DNA of 64,000 nt from Dastarcus helophoroides (Eukaryota; Arthropoda; Insecta; Coleoptera; Bothrideridae), in assembly GCA_028583605.1 (NCBI GenBank), contig CM053325.1, forward strand, positions 46,136,987 through 46,200,986, in the 5' to 3' direction. Positions 23,061 to 36,091 of the stretch are shown here, one piece after another. A program made the position numbers and the translations under genes. A model generated the notes under the pieces. The model made no database searches. It was not told the origin of the DNA and saw only the letters and a list, made by a program, of their open reading frames with translations. Each line of letters begins with the position of its first letter. Within the stretch, counting starts at the first letter, position 1.

Positions 23061-26000
23061 GGGGTTCAAGCATGTTTGGGGTTTTGTCTATGTCTGGAAA
23101 GTTCGTCAGAAAACCTTCTTACAACTCCGTTTCCGGTTTTTTTTCTTTACGTTTCGAGAAAGCACAGCACATCATCAGCCAGATCCAATAAGGTGCCTGC
23201 TGCCAGTCACCGAGCCTGCGGTGATGGGTGTAAATGATTTTATTTGAACCCCTAAAAAATCAGCTTCCTACAATAGGACACAGAAAGACGACCTTGAGGG
23301 AATGCAAATGTTTGTATGGAGCGAATGCGCTTTATATTTTTTCTTTTTCTTTTTATATTCTTCTTTTGTTTTGTTTTTGTTTTAATTTTTTTTCTTGAAA
23401 CTGGTAATTGCCCCAATCAGCAGCAGGTTTTTGGGGTCCTATAGTAATTTTCTAACAACGAATTTCTCATTTATTGGTGTTTGTTGTAAAATTTTTAAAT
23501 TGCTTTCGTTTTTTTTGTACGTCCCCCATCCCCATATTAATCATAATTAGAAAAAAGTATTTTCTCAAATTTTAGAAAGAATTATTTAAACCATATAATA
23601 GCGAAAAACCATTAAATAAAACCATCGCACAATTTAAAATTTACTTGCCTATTTATTTCATAGTAAAGATTAGACAAAGTACTTTACGTTGAACAGAATT
23701 GGTTTTTTTGTGTTCATTCACTTTAATTAGCACGAACAAAAACCTTTTTTTAACACTTCCGTATTTCAATCTCGTTTTCATATATTTCCGGCACTTAACC
23801 ATATTTTTTAAACTAGTTTCATGAAGTTCAGTACTTGACTATCCTGTAATTTTTTTATGATGATTATTGTTTACGCCTTTAAGCTTGATGCCTGGGGACC
23901 GCATGTATACCTTTTACAGCTGAAAGGGGGCATACAGGTGTAGAATTTCTACTAATTTAAATATTTTTAACCCAAATTAAATCTTACATCAATTTTGAAA
24001 AGAATTTTTAAAGTGCAAATCAAACTACAAACTTCTTTTGATTTAATCCGTCACTTTAGGCCGTTTTTTAAAAGTAAAATGCGTTCGATCTTCCAACACT
24101 TGGTTTTGCCAGTAATATTCCAGGGATTTGCTACGGTCTCCGTTATCGATATTTACTAGCTCTTGTATTGCCCTAATTTACGACAGCGGACTTTAAAATG
24201 TTCTTTTGAAACCAACATTTATGCCTTTTTTGAGTTTAAGTAATTTGAAATTGAATAAAATTCAAATAAATAAAAATGGATAAAATAGATTAAATTTAAT
24301 AGAGTTGCACGCACCGCAGTATAAATACCAAAATTATAAACATAAAGATACACTGTTTTTAATCACGAGATAATCGGTGTATAATTAATCTAGCACTTCA
24401 AGTATTTTTTTCGATTGTTTAACGTAATATTGGTAGGGAATATTAGGATTTACAACTGAAGAAATAATTTGTAGCAGAATAATTACTATCTGGTGCCATT
24501 AACATTTTTATGTTCCTAATCTCCTTTTACTATTATGAATATTTGTTTCATAAATGTGTCTTTATCTTCAACTAACAATAAATAAAAATCAATTTGATAT
24601 CTAAAAAAAAAAGTTTTTTCATCTAATTTATATTAAAAATCACATGCAATTCCAAACAATTACAATGTGTCCAAAAAGTTTGAAACATTAAATGTAATTT
24701 TTAAGAAATCTGGGGTGTAACAGGATCATAGTAGGGTAATAACATCAGTAATTGTCACCAAGCATATTTTTGAAAAAAAGAATAGGATAATTTTTGCTTA
24801 CTTTAATTCTCTTGATCTTAATTAGTTCCCATATGTATTTGCAACATCTGTTAAACGAATATTTTAATTGTAGTAGCCTACAAAAACACATTGCCAAAAA
24901 AATCAGCTTTGTGTCTGCCATATTTTATCGCGATTGTTAGAAAATTTGTTAAGGTAGGTTGACATACCCTAGCTTAAATTTCAGCAGTTTTCGTTGTAAT
25001 GAATGAAAAATTATTTTTACATGAAAATAAGGTATGTTTGATGGACTTTAAATTAAAATGTTTTTAGATTTGTAATTAGAATTTGACTATGAAGGATTTA
25101 GTTGTAACAATTACTGGTTGCAAAAAACAAAAAATCCAGTTGTTTTCACATTGTGGAAAATTGACTATTAGCAGGTATGTTCGTGAAACTTTTTGTTTTA
25201 ATAAACAGAGGAATCACTTTTGGATGCAACTGAAGTATGCAAACAATAAATGCCATATCCAAGTACTAATAAAACATTGAAATAAATAATTCAACGCTAT
25301 TTCAGCATAAAGTTTTCAAGAAAAATAAGACGACAAAACAGTTCAGTGGATTAAATATTAAAAGAAAAAGTTTTCCATCTAAAAAATTTATCTTACACTG
25401 ACAATTCCGTGAATTACGGTGAACTCAGGATGACATGGACAACAAACCAAAACAAAATAGTTACAATTTTTTTTAGAATGTCATCCCTATTTTACTCATT
25501 AGCATGCGAATTTCTCTTTGGACGTGGAGATGTTAGAACAATACCGAAAATAAATCGATTTAGGAAAGAAGCACAATCACATCAATCACATCTTAGGAAT
25601 CGATATTAGTCTTAGATATTAGTGTCCAAAATCCTAAGGGTTAAAAACAATTATCACGACCGAAAGTATTTAAACAACATACTTAATACCTATACATACA
25701 CAAACACACCTCTATTCAGCATAAAAGCTTATTAAACTGTAGCACAAATCCAATCCTGACAGAAATATTCAAGCAAATGAGGAAGAATTCTAGCTGGATG
25801 GAAGAACTTTTTACATTTCCACCGATCATTATTTTGGCTGAATCCTCAAAAAAGCAGTAACGAAGGAGTGAAAATTGGAGTGAAAATTATAAATTTTAGG
25901 AAAAAAAGATAAAAAATGAATTACGAAAAACAAAAGACCACAACAACTTAAGGACCTCCAAAAATTGAAATAAAAGACATAGGTTATTAAAAGTCAAACA

Positions 26001-26405
26001 TAAATAAATACACATTCTACATATTTGGGTATCTTGGGAATATTTTCTTGTATGTTCAAACAATAAATAAACCTCCATATTGTTTAACTCTTTTTCCAAA
26101 GCAACTTCACGATTTAAATTTAATGAGAATTACTGAAAAAGTCAATGACAATTATTGGTTACTGCATGACAATTACTGGTAAAATAACAGTGATAAATAA
26201 AAATATTTTTATTAAAAAAAACCTTTTTAACCAAAAAAACAAGTTTGCAGTTTCATAGCAAAGAAACTAATCTTTCTCTTAGAAATTGGTGGTGTTAAAA
26301 ACCGCAGTCAGTTTTTTGGATATCAGTAATAAGTTAGAATTACTTATAATAATGACAATTACTTATGAAATTACTCCACACCACATATATTTTTTTTATT
26401 TATGA
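23061..26405. other. AT-rich DNA, no recognised gene
   Basis: No gene is supported. Near 23137-23170 the minus strand reads CTGATGATG...CTCGAAACG, one of the hairpin motifs discussed in the findings. A short block GGGGTGTAACAGGATCATAG near 24713 is found inverted at about 26657-26686 with two changes, which could mark the ends of an old 2-kb element. Open frames at 25083-25280 and 25409-25609 look random. Confidence 0.4.
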
Positions 26406-26645
26406 AGATTACATTTTCAAACTTGCTACATTTGATGTACTTATGCAATAGCAATTTTTGACATAAAAGTGACATTATTTACTACCCTCACTTTCACCAA
26501 TTTTTGATTTTTAAATGGAGCATCATATATATTATTACTGTTTTAGCAAAAATAACAGCAGTGCAAATGTTGTTTTTATGTCAAAATTTGATATTTCATA
26601 TGTATATTAAATGTAGCAAGTTTAAAGATTTTATGTTTAAAAACA
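26405..26645. repeat. Inverted repeat (hairpin) ~240 bp
   Basis: AAACTTGCTACATTT (about 26418) and its inverse AAATGTAGCAAGTTT (about 26610) form the outer arms. TTTTTGACATAAAA and TTTTTATGTCAAAA lie inside as a second inverted pair. Nothing is encoded. It is probably a small MITE or hairpin remnant. Confidence 0.6.
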
Positions 26646-26989
26646 AAGAAAAAATAGGGGATGTACTATAATCCTATTACACCCGATATACGTTTTAGAA
26701 AAAAATGACCTTAATAAAAGTTGACTGGTTATTGACCAGTGACCTATGGCAATCTTAACTTATTTTTATTTGCCACTTGTTGCTATGGATATATAATCAT
26801 TTTTTCCAAAAAGCAGCCTATACATTTTTGGACATTTTTAAATACATCTTTTGTTTCATAATATCATAGCTTATTTTGCTTATGTGATTATACTTCAAAA
26901 AACACACATAAAATTAAGAAATATATATTATTTATCTAATTCAACAAAAGCCCAAACTAAACTCCATCATTTTCTAAGCAAAGCGCCTA

Positions 26990-27235
26990 TCTGTCACGAA
27001 AATCTCTGAGAACATTATTGGGATTCTTGCGATATGATGTCCGTAATTCAAGCTCTAAATCTTCCAAATTATTCGGCATGTTTTTATTATTTGTCACTTT
27101 TTGTTTTAAGGATTCCATCAAAAAATATCAAAAGGTGTCAAGGAATCTGGCAGGCAACTCAATTGTTCCGATTCTACCATCTATAAGTGATATTTTTTTC
27201 TCCTCGCATTCCAAAACGATATAAAATTCTGCTCT
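26990..27235 (-). pseudogene. Mariner-like transposase C-terminal relic
   Basis: Read on the minus strand with one in-frame stop and shifts, the translation shows RIGTIELPARFLDTF followed by FLMESLKQKVTNNKNMPNNL, then EDLELELRTSYRKNPNNVL and a final RDFRDR. This follows the C-terminal pattern of mariner/IS630-type transposases that lead into W/ELPPRSPDLTPLDFFLWG. The third catalytic Asp is in a degraded DTF-like context. Only about 80 residues are recognisable; no ends were found. Confidence 0.5.
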
Positions 27236-28239
27236 TTATTTTTCACCTATATTTATTATTCATTTGTCTTGTTATGAATCGACAATTTATTAATACTTCA
27301 ATTGAATATAACAATTTGGCACTTCATGTCATTTTATCAGCCTATATCTAATAACATCTGGAGCCTTATATCTCAGATTTCAAATTTTAAAAATAAAATT
27401 ATCGATTTTCTTATTATCTCACCCTATAAATATGAATTTAATTAGAGACCTCAACAGGCGAACAGGCGTGAAACACAGTTTACTTATTTTATAGTATTTT
27501 CTCTCGATTGCTGCTAAACTCTTAAAAAGTTTAGGAATAACAACTTTAAGAGCGTAATCATACGAACAGTATTAACAGTGCAGCAAAGAAGATGCAGAGA
27601 ATTTATTTATCTATGTTTAATATTGTTATAAATATACTTCTTTACAATATGCATATACCCATTCTCGTTGTGATTGTTTTATTTATTTAAAATATTAAGG
27701 ATTTAAATAATTCTCAAAAATTTATTTATTTTATAATGTGTATGGTGACCTGTCAACTCAAACAAAATTTTCATTAAACAAACACTTAAATGAAGCAAGG
27801 ATTTTGATTTATATGGATTATTTTATAACCTATTGCCATTTCTCGTAGAAATTACAAGTTGGGTAACCTTATCCTAGTTTCTCAAAAAGTAGTTAGCTTT
27901 AAAAAACGTACACAGTGTGTCCCAAATAAAATCAATATCTGGCCAATTTCTTACTGCTAAGATCTACAACATTTGAAAAATTGGCCACTTAACTAAGTCG
28001 GGGAGGTCAAATTTTAATATTTCAGATTGTACCCAAAGTTGACAAACAATTCGTTATTTTAAATAAGCCACCCTCCATATTTTAGCGTTTTTAGTTTCTA
28101 TCTAATAGTTTAAGACCATTTCAAATAACAAACCTTCTTCTTTTAATTTATATGTTTAAGATAACCGAATTTTTATAAAGAATTTGACAGATGTAAGACC
28201 CCACGAAGTTATTGATATGTTTCTCCATAAATTAAATAT
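27236..28239. other. AT-rich DNA, no recognised gene
   Basis: No gene is seen. ACAGTGTGTCCCAAATAAAA at about 27912 resembles a transposon terminus and could be the outer left end of the fold-back element that follows, but its counterpart at 29196 is only weakly similar. Confidence 0.35.
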
Positions 28240-29196
28240 AAATTTCATGTGCACTTATTTTAAATAGACAATTTCATTTACCCACATTTTCTACGTAAAA
28301 AAAGATATACTTTCTGAATGTTGATACAAACAACCGTTTTCAAGATATTTGCCTTCAAATTTTGCCGTACGTTTATTTCAAATTATGTAAGTGTGAATTT
28401 ATCGCAGTAATAAAAAGTAATACAACTGACTTGAAAATAGTTCATACCAAATTTTACTTTACTGGCATCATTATTACACATATTTTTTTTTAAATTTCTA
28501 AAGCAAATTTAAATAAAATACCAAAACAAAATTCATTTTCAAAAATAAATATGTCGTTTGTCACAATTAAAAATCTGGCTGTCTTTTATTAGAATTTATA
28601 TCCAAATATTTGTTTTGACCACCCAGACCATTAAAATTTTCTTGTGTGGACTCAGAGATCATATCTCACATCTCTATGTTAGGTAATATTATAAGCAGCG
28701 AAGAAATATTTGACATAAATTACTTTAAAAAACTGTCTTATTTTGTCAAGCCTACTTCGAAAATTTAATATCTTAACTAATTTAAACGAAGGCAGTTTAA
28801 ACTTTAAAAGCAAATATCTTGAAAACGTTTGCTCATATCAAGTTTCAGAAAGTATACCTCTTTTACGTTAAAAATATGGGGAAATAAAATTAACTATCTA
28901 AAATTAATATACATAGGTACACAAAAAGTTATGATGATTTAGAGTCATGCATACTATTGGTAAGATGTTAGCCAATTAGAGTTTGTTGACTTAAGAAACC
29001 TTCTTGTGCCAAATTTTGTGCTTATAGTGCAATTTATTCAATAGTTATACGAAAAAATCGATTTTTTTTTTATATTTTGACACCCTGTATCTCTGTTATC
29101 AACTTTTCGTATAAGGTAAATGTAACTAAATTACATTATTTTTTACGAAAAATCTACTCTTGCTATGTGTACTATTACTTATGGTCCATCCTGTAG
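28240..29196. mobile_element. Fold-back/MITE-like element, uninterrupted copy
   Basis: This stretch is collinear with 55170-55462 plus 59289-60089, which is a second copy split by the Gypsy element. The copy has inverted arms: about 28270-28375 (TATACTTTCTGAA, GTTTTCAAGATATTTGCCTT) and their inverse at 28790-28905 (AAGCAAATATCTTGAAAAC, TTCAGAAAGTATACC). The right end is TTACTTATGGTCCATCCTGTA. It encodes nothing. Position 28521-28524 (ATAC) is the equivalent of the Gypsy insertion site in the other copy. Confidence 0.8.
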
Positions 29197-29324
29197 AACT
29201 ACCTCCTATAACTTGGGAAGTTCAGAAAGATTGTACCGAGTATTGAATTCACGATGTTACAAGATTAATTTCCTTCATGGATACTCTCCATTTTCATTTT
29301 TATTTTAGACCGAAATTAAAAAAT

Positions 29325-30235
29325 GGCTTTCAAAGCTTTCGACATAGTAAAACTATGCGATGTATTAAACATTCTAAAAGAAAATTAAATACCCGATAGT
29401 ATTTTAAGAATCATAAGGCAATTAAACATCAATACGGTCACTCAAATATCAATAAACGGGCAGATGACAGAAGAAATACTAACGCCATTAGGAATTCGAC
29501 AAGGAGATTCTCTAGGCCCTCAGCTATTTAATATCATAATGAATGAAATAATCACTCACGTCAAGAACACTGACTCACAACTGAATAAATAAAAATTATT
29601 TGCTATGCCGAAGAAGCATTAATCATATTTGAAAGCAAAGACAACCTACAAAAGCTACTCCACTCGTTCTTTCTGAAAGTTCAAGCATACAACATGCAAA
29701 TGTCTACCACGAAAACAAAAACACTCGTTGAGGCTAAAGAGCCCCTAAGATGTAAACTGGCCCTCGAGAACAAACTAATAAAGCAAGTCAGAAACTTTAA
29801 CTACTTAGAAGTTCAAATAACCTTCAATCGAAACAGAACCAACGAAATAAGAGACCAAGTAAACAAAGTTAGCAGAATAGCTAGTAGTCTACGAGACATC
29901 ATATGGAACAACGAATATATGAGCAAGAGATCCAAAACCAAGATATACAAGACCTGCGTATGACCTATGTTGACTTATGCCATAGAAACTCGAGCAGATA
30001 ACGAACGAGCAAAAAACACTCTACGAACAACGGAAATAAAAATACTCCGAACCATAGTAGGGTATTCGTTGAGGCAGAAAAAAAAACAGTGACATAAGGA
30101 AAGAGTGGGAGATCGTGGACATAGCGAGGTGGGGACTCAAGGGACCTAAAGCGTGTAACGAACACAGTGGCAGAATGAAATCCCAAAACACTGTCGCAAG
30201 AACTCTTCCAGCGGAGAGACAAGTTTATGCCTTGA
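29325..30235 (+). pseudogene. Non-LTR retrotransposon reverse transcriptase relic (3' part)
   Basis: In broken plus-strand frames the order is AFDIVKLCDVLNILK, then ISINGQMTEEILTPLGIRQG (the fingers/palm GIRQGDSLGPQLFN motif), then a damaged YADD box (CYAEEALIIFE, with Asp-Asp lost), EPLRCKLALENKLIKQVRNF, and ASSLRDIIWNNEYMSKRSKT. It ends in a C-terminal IETRADNERAKNTLRTTE-like segment. This is the reverse transcriptase plus connector typical of insect endonuclease-reverse transcriptase elements (RTE- or Jockey-like; clade uncertain). It is 5'-truncated within the reverse transcriptase, as target-primed insertion usually produces. Multiple stops make it inactive. Confidence 0.8.
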
Positions 30236-30248
30236 AAAAATTTTTGTG

Positions 30249-30398
30249 TCATTCATACATTTGAGTTTTCTTAAAACAAGTAACCCCAAACTGTGCTTTT
30301 AGTCTACGAAGAATTTTGGCCGATTTTACACCTTCAACGGCAAAAAATTTAACAATAATGCGCTGCACAACGTGTGGATAAAGTTCTTGCTCACTCAT
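30249..30398 (-). pseudogene. Mariner transposase N-terminus, truncated
   Basis: From the MSEQEL methionine (30398) the minus strand reads into VVQRIIVKFFAVEGVKSAKI, then LRRLKAQFGVTCFKKTQMYE and a stop. That is the first helix-turn-helix of mariner-type transposases, which normally continues with WHKRF. The track can be extended upstream to 30449, but the MSE start matches family usage. The gene is cut off exactly where the non-LTR relic ends (~30240), so that insertion or a deletion removed the rest. Confidence 0.7.
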
Positions 30399-30449
30399 TG
30401 TATTTATAACTAACAAACGGCGAGAAAGGATTCGCTTGAAGGAAGTCAC

Positions 30450-32730
30450 GTTATATTCCCTCTTAACATGTCTAAAAATATGTGCACACTCCCGACGCCC
30501 TCATGGCGACATTATAGAAATTCCTATTCATATTTGATTAACCCTTATACATCAGCAAATGAAAGAATTAGCAAATAAAATAAAATATGTAAATTATTAA
30601 ACAGATTAAATTACAGTTTTAAAATAGCCATCATTACCTGATGCATCTACATTTAGCTTATATTATCCTTTCGTAATTTGTATTTTAATGGTTCTATAGT
30701 TTTCATTAATTCACTGTAAAAGATTCGTTGAGCGTTGTCCAAAAAAATAATCCAATGGATTTTAGTGGTCCTATTTGCTAGCTTCAGCAGTTTTCGGACC
30801 TAAATATCTTTGATTATTTTCTTTAGAGGAACGCTCAAAAAAGATAACAGTGAACCATTGTGAACTATCGAACAAATAAAAATGAAATTCAGTAAGAAAA
30901 TATAAAATAAAATATACTGGGTGATTGGGGAGGAACCGTTCATATTCAAGGGAGGTGTAGGGGAGACAAAATTAAAGAAAAAATTCCAATAAACATATAG
31001 TAAAATGCAAGGGTTACTAGATAGCAAACGAAATATTATATATAATATATATAAATAAAAATATTATATATTATATAATATATAATATTTTTATTACTTT
31101 TTTGCAAACATATATTATTTGATATTTTATTTTGTGCAGGCCATACATTCTAAATAAAACGCATAAACTAATTAGTAATTGTCATTATTGTTATTATTGT
31201 ACCAGTTACTTGTCTTAATTTTACCAAATAATTGTCTACCTTGACCTGCAGATATTGAGTTTTTGGAAAATAATTGCAAAGTATTATACATAATCCCTAT
31301 TTTCCAAATGAAGACTTAACATTCAAGCTATTTTACTAGTGCTGAAGTTAAAATTGTTTCCACAGTAACAAAAAAAAATACAAAATTAAAATTAAATTAA
31401 CTTATACATTAACGTAAATATTTAAAATAAGCAAATGATTTAACATTTAATGGTATATTCCCTTATAGGTAAAGATAGGCCCATCAAACCTTACATTGCC
31501 GTATTCGCAAGGAAAATTTCTACCAAAATATGGAAAAATATACTGAACGTTCTATTTAAAAATTAAAATTTAAATTGTTCACCTTTTTAGTTTTAAAAAC
31601 AACCTATATAAAGTTAATTACCGGCAAAAGATGACAAAAAAGAAAATAAAATCGACGAATCAGACCGATTTTTTATAAAACATATTGTCCTTTGTTTCTG
31701 AAAATTATGTATTAATTTATAGACGTACTGTATGTGCCGCACTATAAAAACTAATTTATCATTTTTAATTACGTGGTCGCGACTGGGTGTGCGTTTCCCT
31801 AAATTATAAAACGAATAATAATAAAATTCACGTCCTAAGGATTCACGCGCTAGAAAGCAACTTTCATACTCTATAAATATTTCTCAATAATTTTATATCA
31901 AAGTTAATTACATAGGTGCTTTACCTCGAAGAAAGTTAATAATTCTCATAAAAATACTCGTTGAAATAGTTTTTCATCACTTTTACCATCAATTGTTGCA
32001 TTCAGCTATACTTTAATTTTTATTTATGACTTTGCTACCAAAAATTGTATGACTACAGTATGAAGGTAATATATGCTGCAAGAAATTCGGACGATTTTAT
32101 TCGATAAAATGAAATGGTTACAGCAGTAGGATCTTAAAATAAAAAGTCATTGACAGCTACACCATTAACCATCTGTTAGGCTATTAAACTTGTTTATTAA
32201 AAGTCGTAGAAAGTGTTGTATTATGTTATAGGTATAATGCTGACAATACAAATCACCATTGACTTCTACATATAATTTTTTTGAAGTTGTCAAGATAGGA
32301 ATTTTAACTAATTTGGAATCATCGCCTAATTAAAAACCGAAGTTTAAATCAATGTTTTATAATCTTTCACACCAACGAAAAGCAAGCAAGCAAAAATTTT
32401 GTTAATGTTATCAATATTTTTTATAGTTATCAGTAAAGAAAATATATTTACTCAAAACGTCGTACACTAATAGTGAGAACGTCAGTCATTTTCAAAAATA
32501 AAATTACTTATATAATTCGAGTAAAAATAATCAATATTCACAAAAATATTTTATTTATGCGTATATAATTTTATTTTAATAAAATCTGTTTTATCTGTAA
32601 TGAATAATATTAATTTTTTTATTATATAGTTTTTAATCTTAAAATGTAATTTCACTTTTGTTTTGTTCCATGATGGTCTCATATCTAAGACAAAAAAAAA
32701 AGCCCATGAAGAATTCATTATACATACATA
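30450..32730. other. AT-rich DNA, no recognised gene
   Basis: Nothing coding is supported. Around 30917-30970 a GC-richer patch (GGGTGATTGGGGAGGAACC) may be a transposon end. The perfect palindrome at 31054-31095 is listed separately. Confidence 0.4.
31054..31095. repeat. Perfect 42-bp AT palindrome
   Basis: The 42 bases are identical to their own reverse complement with no spacer. They start AATAAAAATATTATATATT and end with the mirror image. The sequence can extrude a cruciform. It lies in a run of TA-rich sequence (31031-31095) and may be a microsatellite-derived hairpin. Confidence 0.9.
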
Positions 32731-32735
32731 CATAT

Positions 32736-32997
32736 CGGGTTGAACCAAATTTGATTTCCACTACAGAGATCTCGTAAACTATTAGAGATACAAGAAAGCT
32801 TAAATAGGCAAAATAGTGCAGAATTTAATGCTCAAAAATATTCCGTTGAGAAAACAATTGAATTCCAACTCATCTTGATTTTATTTAGAAATAACTGAAA
32901 ATATCCCTTTTTAAAAATCAGCTGTGATTTGTTTAGTTAAAGTCCGATTGAAAAAATTTGAAAACTACTACCAGTTATTTTTTAAGGCCCTTTGATT
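32736..32997. repeat. Left inverted arm of composite element
   Basis: The arm begins CGGGTTGAACCAAAT and is matched inverted by 36092-36345. Shared blocks include GAAGCTTAAATA-type words, AGAATTTAATGC, GAAAACAATTGAATTCCAA, GATTTTATTTAGAAA, AACTGAAAATA, AGTCCGAT and AAGGCCCT at the inner end. The LOA/R1-like retrotransposon relic lies wholly between the arms. The outermost bases (TA/CAGGTTGAAC type) suggest a TA-target, mariner-like fold-back unit, but the target duplication is not certain. Confidence 0.8.
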
Positions 32998-33059
32998 GAA
33001 TTAGGTTTTTTTTCTTAATTCGACTGTTTCGAAGAAAATTATGCTAGATTAGATTAGAT

Positions 33060-36000
33060 TATATATGGGTCGTTTCGTGTTTCTCTTCGTCCACTCCGCA
33101 CCTCGACCTAAGGAAATCTTTTGTGCATACCCTGATCTATGTAGTTCCCTGGTTCAAACTCTTGTAGAAGTTTATTATGGACCTGGGATTGAGTTTTTCC
33201 ACATCTGAGGAGTCTAAGAACGTCCGTCCGAGTTGGCCGTGCCTTTTGCGTGCAAGCGCATCGCCTTTGCTTAGCACATGTACTGCAGTCTTCGCAGCTT
33301 CTGCGCAAAAGCGACATAATTCTGTTTCAGCCTGACTATTTTCTGGAGGTGATACCTCATGGAGCAATGTCCTGTTTAGATGCCGCTTAGGATCCTCAAT
33401 TCGAATTTGCTGAGTTCTAAGTAGACCTTTGTCTTTTCAAGCGGTCCAGATATGAACCTTTTCGCCTGTCGCAGTCCTAGATATGATCCCCAGTGAGAGA
33501 TTCTTGACTTTGCTTCCCATTTTTTGACCTCATTATTGATTTAACTTTTAGAAAAACCAAAAGCCGGTTCAGGTCCAAGAAATGACGATGCAGATCCTTC
33601 TTTAGCGAGTTGGTCCGCAGCTTCATTCCATTGTATTCCTTTGTGCCAGGGTACCCACTTAAGGCTGATCCTGTTGTGTCTAGCCAATTGCTTTGGAGTT
33701 TGTTGACAGTCCCAAACTAGTTTAGATTTGACAAGGCAGCTGCGAGAGCTTTTATTACCGCTTAGCTGTCAGAGTTAATGCAGATCTTTGTTCCTTTTAG
33801 GTTTCTTCGAAGACACTCGTAGGCGCATGTATTTCAGTTTGAAAGACAGTTGAGTCTTTTCTTAACGCTTTAGAAAACCTATAGTTAGGGCCATAAATAC
33901 CCATTCCAGCCCCATGTGCTGTCTTTAATCCATCTGTAAACCAGATGGATATTTTGTGTTTTTCTTCAGGTACTGATTGAGCGTCAGTGTGGGTATCTAA
34001 GTCCACCTCAAAGGAATAATCAAATTTGTACCTGGGTTGCATATAATCGACCGATCTTCCTAAAATCACCGGGCTGCTTTCCTTGAGGATTCCCATGTGA
34101 CTGGCGAAGTCTCCTTTTTTAAATTATTTTAATTACAATAATCTTGAGGCTCCTTAGATTGCCTTCCTTTTCACTAACAGGTGTAAAGGAGTTAGATCTA
34201 GCATTACTTCCATTGCTGCTGTTGGGCAGGTGTTTACTGCGCCTGTTATGCCCAGAGATGCATACTTTTGAACTATGTTCAGTTGGTTTTTCGTTATTTC
34301 TACTCACCATACTAAAGAATCGTATGTGATCAGAGGTGTAATTATCATCCTATATGACCAATAGATCATTTTCGGTTTCAGACCTCAGGTTTTGCTGAAT
34401 AATATGTGGCACGTCTAGAAAACTGTCGTAGCTCGCTTGATTATTCTAGTCAAATGAGGATTTTAGGTGAGCTTTTGGTCTAGGACTATTCCTAGGTATT
34501 AAGTCTCACTTGGAAGGTTAAATTGAACTCTATTTAAGGTGGGAGCTGTTAGATTTAGCTTTCTCCTCTTCGGGAAAGGAATTATAATTGTTTTATTTGG
34601 GTTTACACTTAACCCCTGTTTTGAACACCAGTTGTTAATGGTGTTCAGGGCTTGTTGCATTAAATCCGACAGGATTTTATCGTTGTTTCCCTTGATAATG
34701 ACAGTATTATTATCTCCATAAACTATTGCTTCAAAGCCCGAGTAATGCAGTATATTTAGGAGGTCATCAACCACGATGGACCACAGCAGTGGAGATCAGA
34801 CAGCTCCTTGGGGACAACCCCTTGCTGCGCTTACTGTGACTAAATCACTGCCTAAGGTTGCTTTGATCCTCCTACCATATAACATGGAGACGATCCAGTC
34901 GATGGTAGGTTTCTCAAAACCTTTTTTGATAGCTGCTGCCTTTATAGATTCACATGAGGTGTTATCAAAAGCACTCTCTATGTCTATAAATCCCCAAGAG
35001 CTATTTCTTTTTTTAAGTGTACACTTTCTATCTTTTTAACGATATTGTGTAAGGCTGTCTCTGTGGATTTGCCTTTTTGATAGGCAAATTGATTTTCATG
35101 AAGCGGATTCTTTGTCAGTACTTAGCTTCTAATGTGTTGGTTCATAATTTTCTTCACTGTTTTAGGGAGAAATGACGTTAGACTAATGGGTGTATATAAA
35201 TTAGGCTGTGCAGACGATCGTTTGCCTGCCATTGGTATATAGACCACATTAACGTCTCTCCAGCTTATTGGAATATAGCTTAACGTGTAACTAGCTTAAA
35301 AATTGTAGCTAATAGATTTATAAGTTCCATTACGCCGTGCTGTAGTAGGGCTGGAAAGATTTTATCTTCTCCTGGTAATTCATAGGACTCAAAGTAATTC
35401 ACCACCTATTTTATCTTGCCATGCTTTTTACTTGATTGTAGGGGCGTAAATGGCCCCCAGCAAACGTAACACTGTTGTGAGTATTTCCAATTTCTGTAGA
35501 TCCCGGAAAATCTTCCAAGCTTCTAAGCTCTTATTCTGTTAAGGCTTTTTTGTATTCGCCCAGTTATTAGTGCGTTTAGCCTTATTGAACAGTGTTTTCT
35601 CGTTTCAGCTCTTAATTTGCTGAGCATTATGTTCCACAGGGTGTTAATTTATTAACAATTCTTCGTTTTATTGGACAGCTGTGCTCATTACTGCTTATTA
35701 TGAGAGCTCTCACTTCGTTAGCATAAAATTCTAAATCTCAACCGTTTCAATTGAGTAGTTGTGATTATTAATTTCCCATTTAAGTACGGTTCTGTATAGA
35801 TCCCAATCGGTTAATTTGGGGTTTCTGTATTCACCGAAGGCCTTTATATCGAACCGGATGTGTCTATGGTCCGACATTAAGGTTTCATCTGAAACATGCC
35901 AGTTCTTTATATGGTTACTAATTGTCGTGCTTGCGAGGGTTAGGTACCTCTTGACGGACGATGTTACCAAAGGTAGGAGTATTACCAGTGTTAATAATGT

Positions 36001-36065
36001 CTATATCGCTAATGAACAAATATTCAACAAAGAACTCACCTCTTTTGTTTGTGTTTGTGCTGCGC
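33060..36065 (-). pseudogene. LOA/R1-like (Jockey group) non-LTR retrotransposon, decayed
   Basis: On the minus strand, in broken frames, the element runs in order. The tail of an APE endonuclease comes first (TLMSDHRHIRF, ~35880). The reverse transcriptase follows: NPLHENQFAYQKGKSTETAL at ~35060, a CPQGA-like motif at ~34810, and VYGDNNTVIIKG in place of the YADD box at ~34710. Next is RNase H (SIWFTDGLKTAHGAGMGIYG and VFQTEIHAP, 33800-34000), then a C-terminal Cys-rich segment (CRFCAEAAKTAVHVLS, ~33290) and NKLLQEFEPGN. Many stops and shifts are present. Both the gag-like first frame and the endonuclease N-terminus are missing. The 3' end carries TAATCTAATCTA, a short tandem tail. YGDN instead of YADD would abolish catalysis. 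Confidence 0.85.
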
Positions 36066-36091
36066 CGTAAAATATGGTGGAAGGAATGAAA

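Noticed and set aside
34144..36070. Plus-strand frames over the LOA/R1-like element
   Set aside because: Antisense of its reverse transcriptase and RNase H segments.
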